Part shown: piece after piece, positions 22,456 through 30,916 of the stretch
Layout: each line of letters opens with the position of its first letter
Position numbering within the stretch: the first letter of the stretch is position 1
Assembly (NCBI GenBank): GCA_934501435.1
Contig: CAKSTW010000004.1
Span: 186,001 to 250,000, forward strand
Source: an uncultured Eubacteriales bacterium
GTDB lineage: Bacteria > Bacillota > Clostridia > Oscillospirales > UBA644
Direction: 5' to 3'
DNA length: 64,000 bases
The notes under the pieces: model-generated
The model's input: only the letters and a program-made list of their open reading frames with translations
The model's database searches: none
Told to the model about the DNA's origin: nothing
Position numbers and translations under genes: made by a program

Positions 22456-23372
22456 GAGTAGTTTTTATGGGATCTCCCGACTTTGCGGCTGTCTGCCTTG
22501 AAAGACTTCTGGAGTCGGATAACGAGGTCGTCGGCGTTGTTTCCCAGCCCGACAAGCCGCATAAAAGAAGCAGCAAACTTATACCGACCGCGGTAAAAAA
22601 ACTTGCCGTCGAAAAAAATATAGAGGTCGAAACTCCCGAAAAAATAAAGAACGGCGAACTTCTGCCGTTCCTTGAAAAAACGCGACCCGACTGTATCGTC
22701 GTCGTCGCTTACGGAAAAATATTGCCGAAATACGTGCTTGATTTCCCGAAATACGGCTGTGTGAATATCCACGGTTCTCTCCTGCCGAAATACAGAGGGG
22801 CGGCGCCCATTCAGTTCGCTTTACTAAACGGCGAAAAGGTGACGGGGATAACCTCCATGCTTATGGACGAGGGACTTGATACGGGCGATATGCTCTTAAA
22901 AACGGAAGTTGAAATAGCGGACGGCGACAATTTCGAAACGCTTCACGATAAAATGGCGGCGGCGGGCGCGGAAAACCTTGTAAAGACTCTTTCGGGTCTT
23001 GAAAAAGGGGAGATAAAGCCCGAAAAACAGACGGGCGAAAGCTGCTACGCCTCCCTTATAGACAAGGAAATGCGGAAACTTGACTTCTCGGCGACTACCG
23101 AAGAAATTTACAATAAGATAAGAGCGTTTTCCCCCGTTCCGACGGCGTTTACCACTATTTCGGGAAGCATTGTCAAGGTTTACGGGGCGACAAGGGAAAA
23201 CGGCGATTTTCCGGGAAGACCCGGAGACGTCGTTTCGGAAGACAAACTCATAGTAAAAACCTCCGACGGGGCAATAAGACTTTGCGAAATTGCTCCCGAA
23301 GGCAAAAGAAGAATGGACGACGAGTCGTTTTTGCGCGGACTTCGCGATAAAAAAGGTCTCGTCTGCAACTAA
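22452..23372 (+). CDS. fmt: Methionyl-tRNA formyltransferase
   Basis: The 306-aa enzyme transfers formyl from 10-formyl-THF to Met-tRNA. N-terminal MRVVFMGSPDFA, the active-site region NIHGSLLPKYRGAAPIQ, GITSMLMDEGLDTGDML and a C-terminal OB-like domain (FPGRPGDVVSED) are present. It overlaps def by 4 nt. rsmB, usually next in Bacillus, is absent and rlmN follows directly. Confidence 0.97.
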   Translation: MRVVFMGSPDFAAVCLERLLESDNEVVGVVSQPDKPHKRSSKLIPTAVKKLAVEKNIEVETPEKIKNGELLPFLEKTRPDCIVVVAYGKILPKYVLDFPKYGCVNIHGSLLPKYRGAAPIQFALLNGEKVTGITSMLMDEGLDTGDMLLKTEVEIADGDNFETLHDKMAAAGAENLVKTLSGLEKGEIKPEKQTGESCYASLIDKEMRKLDFSATTEEIYNKIRAFSPVPTAFTTISGSIVKVYGATRENGDFPGRPGDVVSEDKLIVKTSDGAIRLCEIAPEGKRRMDDESFLRGLRDKKGLVCN

Positions 23373-23390
23373 CCGAAAGAAGGTAATTTT

Positions 23391-24419
23391 TTGGCAGTCG
23401 ATCTTGCGTCGCTCACCCTCGAAGAACTGACCGATTTCATAAAAGAACTCGGAGAACCGTCTTACAGGGCAAAACAGCTTTTTTCGAATTTCGCCGCGGG
23501 TAAAAACCTCGACGGAATGACCGACATCGGCAAAAATCTTAAAGAAAAACTGCGTCCTTACGCGTTTTCTTCGGTCGAGGTCTCCGAAAAACTCTGCGAC
23601 AGCGACGGAACGGTGAAATATCTTTTCAGACTGTCGGACGGCAACTATATCGAAACCGTCCTGATGCGTTACAAACACGGAAATTCCGTCTGCATCTCTT
23701 CCCAGGTCGGGTGCAGAATGGGCTGTAAATTCTGCGCAAGCACCTTAAAAGGCAAAGTAAGAGACCTTACCGCGGGCGAAATGCTCATGCAGGTCGCGTT
23801 CGTCAATAAAAACGACAAAGTTTCGAATATAGTTATCATGGGCGTCGGCGAACCTCTCGACAACTTTGATAATCTTGTGCGTTTTCTCGAAAACGTCAAC
23901 AACCCTGCGGGAATGAATATCGGGCAGCGGCATATTTCCGTTTCGACCTGCGGGCTTGTCGATAAAATAAAGGAACTTGCCGAAAAGGATTTTCAGATAA
24001 CGCTGTCTGTTTCTCTCCACGCTCCGAACGACGCTATCCGCGACAGGATAATGCCCGTAAATCATAAATACAAGGTTGCGGAACTTATTTCGGCATGCAG
24101 ATATTATATTTCTCTTACCGGCAGGCGGATTTCCTTTGAATATACCCTTATAAAGGGGGTAAACGACAGTCCCGCGTGCGCCGACGAACTTGCGGCTTTA
24201 CTTCACGGAATGCTTTGTCATGTAAACCTTATCCCCGTAAACTACGTAAGCGAAAGAGGGCTGCTGCCGAGCGACAGACATACCGTCGATGCGTTCTGCA
24301 AAAGGCTTTGCGCAAAAAATATAAACACCACGGTCCGCCGTACTCTCGGAGGCGAAATAAACGCTTCCTGCGGACAGTTAAGACATAAAAAAGAAGAAGA
24401 GAAAGGAAACGGGTTATGA
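23391..24419 (+). CDS. rlmN: 23S rRNA (adenine2503-C2)-methyltransferase RlmN
   Basis: A 342-aa radical SAM methyltransferase that methylates A2503 of 23S rRNA and A37 of some tRNAs. It has the N-terminal accessory region LTLEELTDFIKELGEPSYRAKQ, the iron-sulfur motif CRMGCKFC, GVGEPLDNFDN, SLHAPNDAIRD and the C-terminal methyl-carrying cysteine in INASCGQLRHK. The start is TTG at 23391, supported by GAAAGAAGG and by the full-length N-terminus; the next ATG would remove it. It overlaps the PP2C gene by 4 nt. Confidence 0.95.
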   Translation: MAVDLASLTLEELTDFIKELGEPSYRAKQLFSNFAAGKNLDGMTDIGKNLKEKLRPYAFSSVEVSEKLCDSDGTVKYLFRLSDGNYIETVLMRYKHGNSVCISSQVGCRMGCKFCASTLKGKVRDLTAGEMLMQVAFVNKNDKVSNIVIMGVGEPLDNFDNLVRFLENVNNPAGMNIGQRHISVSTCGLVDKIKELAEKDFQITLSVSLHAPNDAIRDRIMPVNHKYKVAELISACRYYISLTGRRISFEYTLIKGVNDSPACADELAALLHGMLCHVNLIPVNYVSERGLLPSDRHTVDAFCKRLCAKNINTTVRRTLGGEINASCGQLRHKKEEEKGNGL

Positions 24420-25153
24420 GAATTGTCGGAAAAACCGATATAGGACTCGTAAGGGCATCAAATCAGGACAGTTACACGGTAAAGAGTCTTGATGAAAACA
24501 CCGCTTTCGCCGTTTTGTGCGACGGAATGGGAGGGCACGCCGGAGGAAAGGTCGCGGGTCAGCTCGCCTGCTTTGCCGCCGCCGACTGTATCGAGGAATA
24601 CTGTTCCGATTTCGGAATTCCCGAAAACGCCGAACCGATGCTCAGAGAAGCCGTCGCGAAAGCAAACGGGGTCGTCTTTGCGCAGTCGTTAAAGAACGAA
24701 GAATATAAGGGTATGGGTTCGACGATAGTCGTTTTCTGGGTCAGGGAAAATAAAGCGACCGTCTGCCACGTCGGAGACAGCCGTCTTTACCTTTTCAGGA
24801 GCGGAGTTCTTTCGCAGGTGACAAAGGACCATTCGGTCGTTCAGGAACTTCTGGACAGGGGCGAGATAGAGGAAAACGAAGCCGTCGTTCACCCGCTCAA
24901 AAACGTGATAACAAAGGCGGTCGGAGTCCCCGAAAAAACGGAGGGCGACGTCGATACCCTTGACCTTTTGCCCGACGATATTATCCTTATCTGCAGCGAC
25001 GGACTTTCGACTTATGTACCGGCCGAAAGCATTGCCGAAACGCTTTCTCTTTACGGCGTCGGCGAGGAATGCTGCGATCAGCTCATAGAACTTGCGAACG
25101 GCGTCGGCGGAAAAGACAACGTTACGGTAGTTCTTTACGGAAAAGAAAACTGA
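24416..25153 (+). CDS. prpC: PP2C-family Ser/Thr phosphatase (Stp/PrpC)
   Basis: A 245-aa metal-dependent phosphatase paired with the PASTA kinase downstream. PP2C motifs: VRASNQDSYTV, AVLCDGMGGHAGGKVAG (metal Asp), ATVCHVGDSRLYLFR, DDIILICSDGLSTYV, and GGKDNVTVVL (last metal Asp). It dephosphorylates the kinase and its substrates, which include cell-wall and division regulators. It begins 4 nt before the end of rlmN and ends 10 nt before the kinase. Confidence 0.95.
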   Translation: MRIVGKTDIGLVRASNQDSYTVKSLDENTAFAVLCDGMGGHAGGKVAGQLACFAAADCIEEYCSDFGIPENAEPMLREAVAKANGVVFAQSLKNEEYKGMGSTIVVFWVRENKATVCHVGDSRLYLFRSGVLSQVTKDHSVVQELLDRGEIEENEAVVHPLKNVITKAVGVPEKTEGDVDTLDLLPDDIILICSDGLSTYVPAESIAETLSLYGVGEECCDQLIELANGVGGKDNVTVVLYGKEN

Positions 25154-25163
25154 GGAGGCACGT

Positions 25164-26855
25164 ATGGACAAATTTTTGGGAACGCTTCTCGACGACAGAT
25201 ATCAGATAGAGTCGATAGTCGGCGAAGGCGGAATGGCAACCGTCTATAAAGCATGGGACGAAGCCGAGGAAAAATATGTAGCCGTCAAAATATTGAAAGA
25301 AGAATTCGCAAAAGATTTCAAGTTCAGAAAGAAATTTCAGAACGAGTCAAAGGCGATAGGCATACTCTCGAATAAAAATATCGTCGAAGTTACCGACGTT
25401 TCCTTTACCGGCGAATATAACTATATAGTTATGGAACTGATAAACGGAAAGACTCTCAAAGAAATTATCGACGAAAAAGCGCCTCTCAACGTTTCGGAGG
25501 CAATTTCCTACGGAGGACAGATTCTCGGAGCGTTAAAACACGCGCACGACAAGGGAATAGTTCACCGCGACGTTAAACCGCAGAATATCATGGTGCTTGA
25601 TGACGGAACTGTCAAAGTTACCGACTTCGGAATCGCAAGTTTCGTAAATTACGATACCGCGACGATAACCGACAAGGCTATCGGAACGGTTCATTATATA
25701 AGCCCCGAACAGGCTAAAGGACTTCCCGTAGACTGCCGCAGCGACCTTTATTCGCTCGGTATAATCTTCTATGAAATGCTGACGGGGAAACTGCCTTTCG
25801 ACGGCGACAGCGCCGTTGCGGTAGCCTTAAAGCAGGTCAGGGAACTTCCCGTGAGGCCGACCGAACTCCGTCCGTCGCTTCCGCTCGGACTTGAGCAGAT
25901 AATTCTCAAGGCTATGCAGAAAGACCCCGACGACCGTTATTCCTCCGCAAAGGAAATGCGCAAGGACCTCATCGCTTTCATAAACGATAACAATGTCGTT
26001 TTTCCTTATGTTTTCAACTATCCCGACCCCGCCGAACTTTCGAAAAGTCCGACGCAGATAATCCCCTCGATAAAAGACGGGGCAAAGAAGAAGGCGGCGA
26101 AAAAAAGAGGTCTTTTCGCCATAAAAAATACGCTCCTTAAAAACCGGCTTATCGCTTCCGTTTCGGGCGTATCCCTTGCTTTTATCCTTGTCCTGCTCGG
26201 TCTCTGGGGAATGTATGCGGTGGTTTCGGGCTTCAATTCGTCCCTTGTCGACGTCCCGACCCTTGTCGGGCGGTCTATCGACGAAGTTAAAGCCGACCAA
26301 AAACTCAACGCCGATTTCAAAATAGTCGAGGCAAATCCGCAGTACGATTCTGCGGTCGAGGCGGGATATATAATTTCGCAGGATCCGACCGTCGGAACCT
26401 ACGAGACGGGCAAGCAGATAACCGTGACCGTGAGTCTCGGAACAAAGACCGTTTCGGTGCCTAACGTCTATAATAAAAAACAGGATATCGCGCTCCTTGA
26501 ACTCAAACAGGCGGACCTCAAGACCGAGGTCGTGACCGAATTCAATTCGACCGTCGAAACGGGCTGCGTAATAAAAACGTCTCCCGAAGTCGGAATGTCG
26601 GTCGCCGCCGGAAGTACGGTAAAAGTATATATAAGCGTTGAAAGCGCGGACGAAAAGATAGTAAAAGTTCCCGATATAGAGGGCAAGAACCTTGCGACGG
26701 CCAAGCGCGAACTTGAAAAGCAGGGACTTGTCGTTATCGTTGTCGAAGAGGCAAATCCCGACGTCGCCGCAGGTACGGTAATCTCCCAGAGTATCGAGGA
26801 ACTTTCGGAAGTCGAATCGGGCACCGAAATAACGATAACTGTGAGCAAGGGCTGA
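25164..26855 (+). CDS. prkC: PASTA-domain Ser/Thr protein kinase (PrkC/PknB)
   Basis: A 563-aa bitopic membrane kinase. Residues 1-270 form the kinase (VGEGGMATVYKAWD, VHRDVKPQNIMV, VTDFGIASF, GTVHYISPEQAKG); a basic juxtamembrane stretch (KDGAKKKAAKKRG) precedes one transmembrane helix (about 330-355). Three PASTA repeats follow outside, starting VDVPTLVG, VSVPNVYN and VKVPDIEG. These sense muropeptides or lipid II and control growth and, in spore formers, germination. It is fused in expression with the PP2C gene and rsgA. Confidence 0.96.
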   Translation: MDKFLGTLLDDRYQIESIVGEGGMATVYKAWDEAEEKYVAVKILKEEFAKDFKFRKKFQNESKAIGILSNKNIVEVTDVSFTGEYNYIVMELINGKTLKEIIDEKAPLNVSEAISYGGQILGALKHAHDKGIVHRDVKPQNIMVLDDGTVKVTDFGIASFVNYDTATITDKAIGTVHYISPEQAKGLPVDCRSDLYSLGIIFYEMLTGKLPFDGDSAVAVALKQVRELPVRPTELRPSLPLGLEQIILKAMQKDPDDRYSSAKEMRKDLIAFINDNNVVFPYVFNYPDPAELSKSPTQIIPSIKDGAKKKAAKKRGLFAIKNTLLKNRLIASVSGVSLAFILVLLGLWGMYAVVSGFNSSLVDVPTLVGRSIDEVKADQKLNADFKIVEANPQYDSAVEAGYIISQDPTVGTYETGKQITVTVSLGTKTVSVPNVYNKKQDIALLELKQADLKTEVVTEFNSTVETGCVIKTSPEVGMSVAAGSTVKVYISVESADEKIVKVPDIEGKNLATAKRELEKQGLVVIVVEEANPDVAAGTVISQSIEELSEVESGTEITITVSKG

Positions 26856-27727
26856 TGAAAGGTACGATAATCAAGGGGCTCGGCGGGCTTTACACCGTCT
26901 CTGACGGAAAAACGACCGTCGAAGTCAAGGCAAAGGGAACTTTTCGCAAGGAAAAAGCGGTGCCGACGGTCGGCGACTTTGTCGAAGTTTCCGACGGAAT
27001 GATTGTCGAAATTTTTCCGCGGAAAAACCTGCTTATCCGCCCGCCCGTCGCAAATATCGACAAACTTTTTGTCGTTTCGTCCTTAAAGGACCCTGCTCCC
27101 GATTTTGTATATATCGACAAAATGACGGTCATTGCCGCGCGTTTCGGGATAACCCCCGTTCTCGTTTTCACGAAAAACGATCTCGCGACAGGGGACGAGG
27201 TCTCGGAAATTTACGCTAAAACGCCTTATAAAGTCATTTTCACTTCGACCGACAGGGAAGAGTGCGCAGAGGCGTTGCTCGACGAAATAAAAGGAGCTGT
27301 TTCCGCTTTCGCGGGCTTTTCGGGCGTCGGAAAATCAAGCCTTCTCAATATGGCGGCAAAAATCGCGGGCGCGGAAGTCAAGTCGTCGGTCGGCGACGTA
27401 AGTAAAAAACTCCGCCGCGGAAAACACACGACAAGACACGTCGAATTCTTTTCCGTGAACGGCGGATTTATTGCGGATACGCCCGGTTTCGGCAATCTCG
27501 AACTTTCGTTTTTCGGAATAAAGAACCGAAACGAACTTGCGGACTTCTTCCCCGAATTTTCCGAATTTACGGAAAACTGCCGCTTTACCGACTGCAACCA
27601 TATAAAAACAAAGGACTGCGCCGTGATAAAAGCGCTTGAAGAGGGCAGAATTTCGCGGTCGCGGTATGAAAGTTACAGAACGCTTTACGAAAATATGGGC
27701 GAATATAAATTCTGGGAAGATAAATGA
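26855..27727 (+). CDS. rsgA: Ribosome biogenesis GTPase RsgA
   Basis: The 290-aa circularly permuted GTPase matures the 30S subunit. It has an N-terminal OB fold (GLYTVSDGKTTVEVKAKG), G4 TKND (VFTKNDLA), G1 GFSGVGKSSLLN, G3 DTPGFGNLE, and a C-terminal zinc cluster in NCRFTDCNHIKTKDCAV. G motifs appear in the permuted order G4-G1-G3. It starts on the last base of the kinase stop. rpe and thiN do not follow; a small broken membrane gene and the operon terminator do. Confidence 0.96.
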   Translation: MKGTIIKGLGGLYTVSDGKTTVEVKAKGTFRKEKAVPTVGDFVEVSDGMIVEIFPRKNLLIRPPVANIDKLFVVSSLKDPAPDFVYIDKMTVIAARFGITPVLVFTKNDLATGDEVSEIYAKTPYKVIFTSTDREECAEALLDEIKGAVSAFAGFSGVGKSSLLNMAAKIAGAEVKSSVGDVSKKLRRGKHTTRHVEFFSVNGGFIADTPGFGNLELSFFGIKNRNELADFFPEFSEFTENCRFTDCNHIKTKDCAVIKALEEGRISRSRYESYRTLYENMGEYKFWEDK

Positions 27728-27956
27728 TGAAACAGAAAGTTGTTTCGGGCTTTCTGATGGTCATCTGCTTTGTCGCCGGGATATGTATGCTTATTTCGGG
27801 GCTTGTTTCTCTTGCCGGAAAGAGCGGATACGAAAAGACCGTCCGACCGTATTCTTTACATTCGGCGGCGGATCGTGGATACTCATTCCGATACTGCTTA
27901 TTTTGGCGGGCGCGTATCTTCTCGCCCGAGGCTTTTTCGGAAAACCGGAAGAATAA
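27724..27956 (+). pseudogene. Small two-pass membrane protein gene with a frameshift
   Basis: The first frame (ATG 27724, overlapping rsgA by 4 nt) encodes MMKQKVVSGFLMVICFVAG and a first helix, then SGYEKTV. The hydrophobic second half (TVFFTFGGGSWILIP, then LARGFFGKPEE) continues in another frame to the stop at 27956. Joined, it is about 77 aa with two transmembrane helices. The break lies within about 27825-27865. It is the last gene of the operon, so damage here would not affect others. True mutation or indel error cannot be told apart. Confidence 0.6.
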
Positions 27957-27960
27957 AAAT

Positions 27961-27985
27961 GAGGTCAGCTTTGCTGACCTCTAAT
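27961..27985. terminator. Hairpin ending the yicC-rsgA operon
   Basis: A 9-bp perfect stem (GAGGTCAGC / GCTGACCTC), loop TTT; the plus side continues CTAATCTTTTT. It is shared with the convergent lipoprotein gene, which ends inside it. Confidence 0.8.
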
Positions 27986-28737
27986 CTTTTTCGGAATAAT
28001 ATATTGACGAGAGTTTGAGTGAATCTTTATCATATTTCCATACCGAGAAAATATAACCTGTCTCTTCGGCGGAAATGATTGCCTGTTTTCCTGTAAGAGA
28101 GCCTTGTCCGTCGATGTCAAAACCGCAGAAACTGCCGACATAAGCGTCTTCGGAAAGCCTGAAACCGACAGTCGCGGAAAGCCCCGTTTCGCTGTTTTCA
28201 AAAACGGTCGGCTTTAATTGAAATGCCGTTTTCGGCAAACTTCTCGCACTCTTCTTTGCCGAATATCTCCTGCAGACCGCCGTTTGCTATCCGATAGACC
28301 GTCGCTGTCGCACTGCCCGCTCCTCCGCCCATACCGACGGACTGTGAAACAATAATTTCGTCGTTTCCGTCGCCCGTTATGTCGGATATGAGAAGTCTGT
28401 CGCCGAGACTTCCGTCGTCGGGTGAAATTACTTTTTCAAGCGAAAAATCGCCGTTTTCGACCGAGATATACGAAAGATGCCGACTGCTTTCTGCCGAAAA
28501 ATCATATCCGTAAAGCCTGACGGAATATTCCTCAGCCTTATAATTGCCGCTTTTTTCTTCAAGTAGTTTTACGTCCGAAAAGTCTTTCGGGTCGGGAGAG
28601 TCTTTCTTTTCGCTTTCGGCGGGGACTTTCTGCACTTTCTTTTCTCCGCCCGGAACGGGAGTTTTTGCGGGAAGCGTGGAGACGGGGGAACAGCCGACAA
28701 GCAAAAGCAATATAAAGCAAATTAAAATCTTTTTCAT
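27981..28737 (-). pseudogene. Lipoprotein gene with FG-GAP-like motif, frameshifted at a T5 run
   Basis: The ATG at 28737 (GGAG 5 nt upstream) begins MKKILICFILLLLVGCSP, a clear lipoprotein signal with Cys at residue 16. A Pro/Glu/Lys linker and a calcium-type repeat ISDITGDGNDEIIVSQ follow. This frame ends at KADRF and a stop near 28198. Removing one T from the TTTTT run there restores KADRFENSETGLSATVG and the rest to 27981 (about 251 aa in all). It may be a real null allele, a phase-variable tract, or a homopolymer sequencing error. Confidence 0.75.
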
Positions 28738-28751
28738 AAGAACTCCGAAAA

Positions 28752-28774
28752 GGGGGGCGGTAAAAACCGCCCCC
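28752..28774. terminator. GC-rich hairpin upstream of the lipoprotein gene
   Basis: GGGGGCGGT and ACCGCCCCC flank AAAA (about 28753-28774). On plus it is followed by a T9 run a few bases later (ACCTGTTTTTTTTT), so it would stop plus-strand transcription; no plus-strand gene ends here, so its role is unclear. Confidence 0.5.
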
Positions 28775-28854
28775 ACCTGTTTTTTTTTGCCCCAAGCGAA
28801 CCACGCGATAGTCGCTTGGTTCAAAAAAAGGTTGACCGATAAAGAAAAAATCTC

Positions 28855-29033
28855 CTATTTGTGTATTTCGTTATATTGCATGGGCGTTAAATTGCTGATA
28901 TAGTCGTTAAAATACAAAGTGAAGCACTTAGGTCATCGTCAATGGTTTTCAGTATTTTTGCTTCAAGTACGGTGATGACTTTTTTCTCCGGATAGGAGAA
29001 CTTTTCGAGCCTATGTCCAATCAAACAACATCC
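28855..29033 (-). pseudogene. Gene remnants (SLOG-like fragment and a transposase-like tail)
   Basis: The 28738-29063 gap holds no complete gene. On the minus strand 29033-28887 reads CCLIGHRLEKFSYPEKKVI then VLEAKILKTIDDDLS, which resembles the N-terminus of YpsA/DUF1273-type SLOG proteins (CCFTGHRPEKL). Overlapping it in another frame, down to the TAG at 28857-28855, is NDYISNLTPMQYNEIHK, resembling a truncated transposase or integrase C-terminus. Both lack starts. Assignments are from memory of motifs and are tentative. Confidence 0.4.
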
Positions 29034-29063
29034 GTGCTACTTTTCTTGTTCCGTCATATTTGC

Positions 29064-30548
29064 TTATTCATTGCTTAGGGCAGCAGATAGTTTCGATTCA
29101 AAGTCTCGTACTTCTTCAAATTTCTTGTCCAATTGCTTGAAGATTTCATTCTCAGACAATTTTTCATCCGTCTTGGAGTGACGGGAAGTGAAGTGGGTAC
29201 GCCATTGCCAGTTTTTCTTCTGCTGGCGAGATGGATAACACTTATTTATACGATCACATACAGCACGAAGATTATCAGGAATCTCCTTCGAACTCACCGC
29301 AAGCTGAATATAAAATTCTCGGCCTTCAATGTTGCATATTTCGTAGAAATAATAGTTGTTGGTACCCCAGCCACTTTTTGCCTCGGCTGCGTCCGGTAGA
29401 ATTGCAGACATAACTTTAGTCTTAAACCGGGTATGGCTTTTCCCACTTTTGTCCGGCACGTATTCAATTTCTCCCTTCTCCATCATGTCAGCAGCCCATG
29501 CGTGAATGATTTCAGAGAGTTCGGATGAACGATCAGGCTTGTTCTCAAAAATTAAGTCCAAAGCCTTCTGATGTTTGGCATATATCTCGGCACAGATTCG
29601 TACCAGTTTTTCGTCTCCCACAATATTCCTCCTAACGGTATCGATGTAATTATCAATCAATAATTGAGCCTCCGGCAATAAATTCACCCTTCTCCTGGAA
29701 CGCTCTATAATGCTGAGAACATCTTCATAATTCATGGAACACCAGTTATCTGGGTCGCTGGCCTCTACACCCTCAGGAGAAAGATATATATACATTTTCT
29801 TATAACCAGGGTATTCATCCTCGACCTGTTTTCTATAACGGTTCAATTGATTGTCGTGTTCTCCCGAATCGATTTTATTCTCGATACACAAAACGAACTT
29901 TGCGTTTACAGAAACGGCAAGCACATCGATGTTGTGCCATTCACGCTGAACGGTAAGATCGTGACAATCCATCAGCAAGGTATCAAAAATATCATTGTCT
30001 TCAGAAAAAGAAGTAACAACATATTGGATGAAGCCTCGCAGAATACTATCTCCCAGACCGTGATTTTCGTTAGGATTCAGAAGCCACGAGAGCATATTGC
30101 TATGCCGGATCTCGACCCTGGATATTTTCAGAATATCAAAAAGGTTGAATTTGCTGGTCCATTCGGAAAGTAAATCAAGGCATTCAATATCCAGCAGGAA
30201 CTCTTTGAGCGCTGTGGGACCATCTTTTTCGGAAACGGCAGTTTCACTTTCCTTTACAAACGCACGAAACTTCCGCAAGTTAGAGACATAATTATTAACC
30301 AACTTCTCAACATCCCCGGTGGAGTTTTTAGTCAGTGCATCAGCCAACGCTTTTCTTGCATCTGTTTCAAAGTCATCAGAAGTGACCGTCCTCCAAAAGA
30401 TATCCTTACCGCCGTTATTCCACAAATAGAAAGTATCGCCCAAGGTTGTGCTGACCGTATTCCGACCGAGTTCCAAACTCTGAAGATGCGTCTTATACAA
30501 TTTGTGAATTGTTTTATAAGATGGCGTTTTTGAATATTCAAAGTCCAT
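29064..30548 (-). CDS. PD-(D/E)XK nuclease family protein with N-terminal extra domain
   Basis: A 494-aa soluble protein. The middle region matches the PDDEXK_4-type nuclease family: RHSNMLSWLLNPNENHGLGD, REWHNIDVLAVS (Asp about 208) and FVLCIENKIDSGEHDNQL (Glu about 222, Lys about 224), then YIYLSPEGV. The first 100 residues form a separate helical domain with GDTFYLWNNGGKDIFW, of unknown role. The last 130 residues resemble a DNA- or ligand-binding tail. Base and codon use differ from neighbours. It stands alone between gene remnants, so a transferred defence-type or restriction-like nuclease is a reasonable inference. No methyltransferase is nearby. Confidence 0.75.
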   Translation of the reverse strand: MDFEYSKTPSYKTIHKLYKTHLQSLELGRNTVSTTLGDTFYLWNNGGKDIFWRTVTSDDFETDARKALADALTKNSTGDVEKLVNNYVSNLRKFRAFVKESETAVSEKDGPTALKEFLLDIECLDLLSEWTSKFNLFDILKISRVEIRHSNMLSWLLNPNENHGLGDSILRGFIQYVVTSFSEDNDIFDTLLMDCHDLTVQREWHNIDVLAVSVNAKFVLCIENKIDSGEHDNQLNRYRKQVEDEYPGYKKMYIYLSPEGVEASDPDNWCSMNYEDVLSIIERSRRRVNLLPEAQLLIDNYIDTVRRNIVGDEKLVRICAEIYAKHQKALDLIFENKPDRSSELSEIIHAWAADMMEKGEIEYVPDKSGKSHTRFKTKVMSAILPDAAEAKSGWGTNNYYFYEICNIEGREFYIQLAVSSKEIPDNLRAVCDRINKCYPSRQQKKNWQWRTHFTSRHSKTDEKLSENEIFKQLDKKFEEVRDFESKLSAALSNE

Positions 30549-30620
30549 TCTTCTATCTCCTCCCTACAAACCATCTGCCGATATTATTTTCGGTGATAGA
30601 TGTGCTTCGTTCAAAAACAG

Positions 30621-30812
30621 TTAACTTGGAAGTCCGCCGATCCATATAGTGTAACGGGTTACAGCGTCCTCGGCTTTCAAAGCGGGAGATTGGCGAATAT
30701 CGGACACACGATCTATCTCATATTTTTCTCTGTCTTCCCATGTAATTTCTCCGGGAAGTATGATGCCGTATTCTCTGAAATCCGCTTTGACGGTATCATA
30801 CTTCCCGGAGGC
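30621..30812 (-). pseudogene. Small-protein remnant without a start codon
   Basis: A minus-strand frame of 63 codons reads GKYDTVKADFREYGIILPGE, then ITWEDREKYEIDRVSDIRQS, ALKAEDAVTRYTIWIGG and a stop. It looks like the short clostridial proteins with a DVR.A.SLKAGG...RYT.RI.G core, but it lacks any start codon and directly follows an in-frame stop. Upstream, 30813-30890 reads a hydrophobic IIVVFFILIGICGNN piece, also without a start. These fill the 30549-30916 gap; no complete gene is seen there. Confidence 0.45.
30750..30809. repeat. 20-bp inverted repeat inside the remnant
   Basis: TCCGGGAAGTATGATGCCGT (30750-30769) and its complement at 30790-30809 match at 19 of 20 positions, with a 20-nt loop. 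In RNA the mismatch can be a G-U pair. It lies inside the reading frame of the remnant, so it looks like an inverted duplication rather than a terminator (no T-run). Confidence 0.8.
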
Positions 30813-30916
30813 TTAGTCGTTGTATTCCTCTTGAAAAACGTTGTTTCCACATATTCCGATGAGGATAAAGAAAACTACTATAATAACTGAGTCTTTCTGT
30901 AATTGTTCTGATAATA

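Noticed and set aside
30600..30890. Plus-strand frame of 96 codons
   Set aside because: Antisense to the better coding-like remnant; no ribosome site; composition unlike a protein gene.
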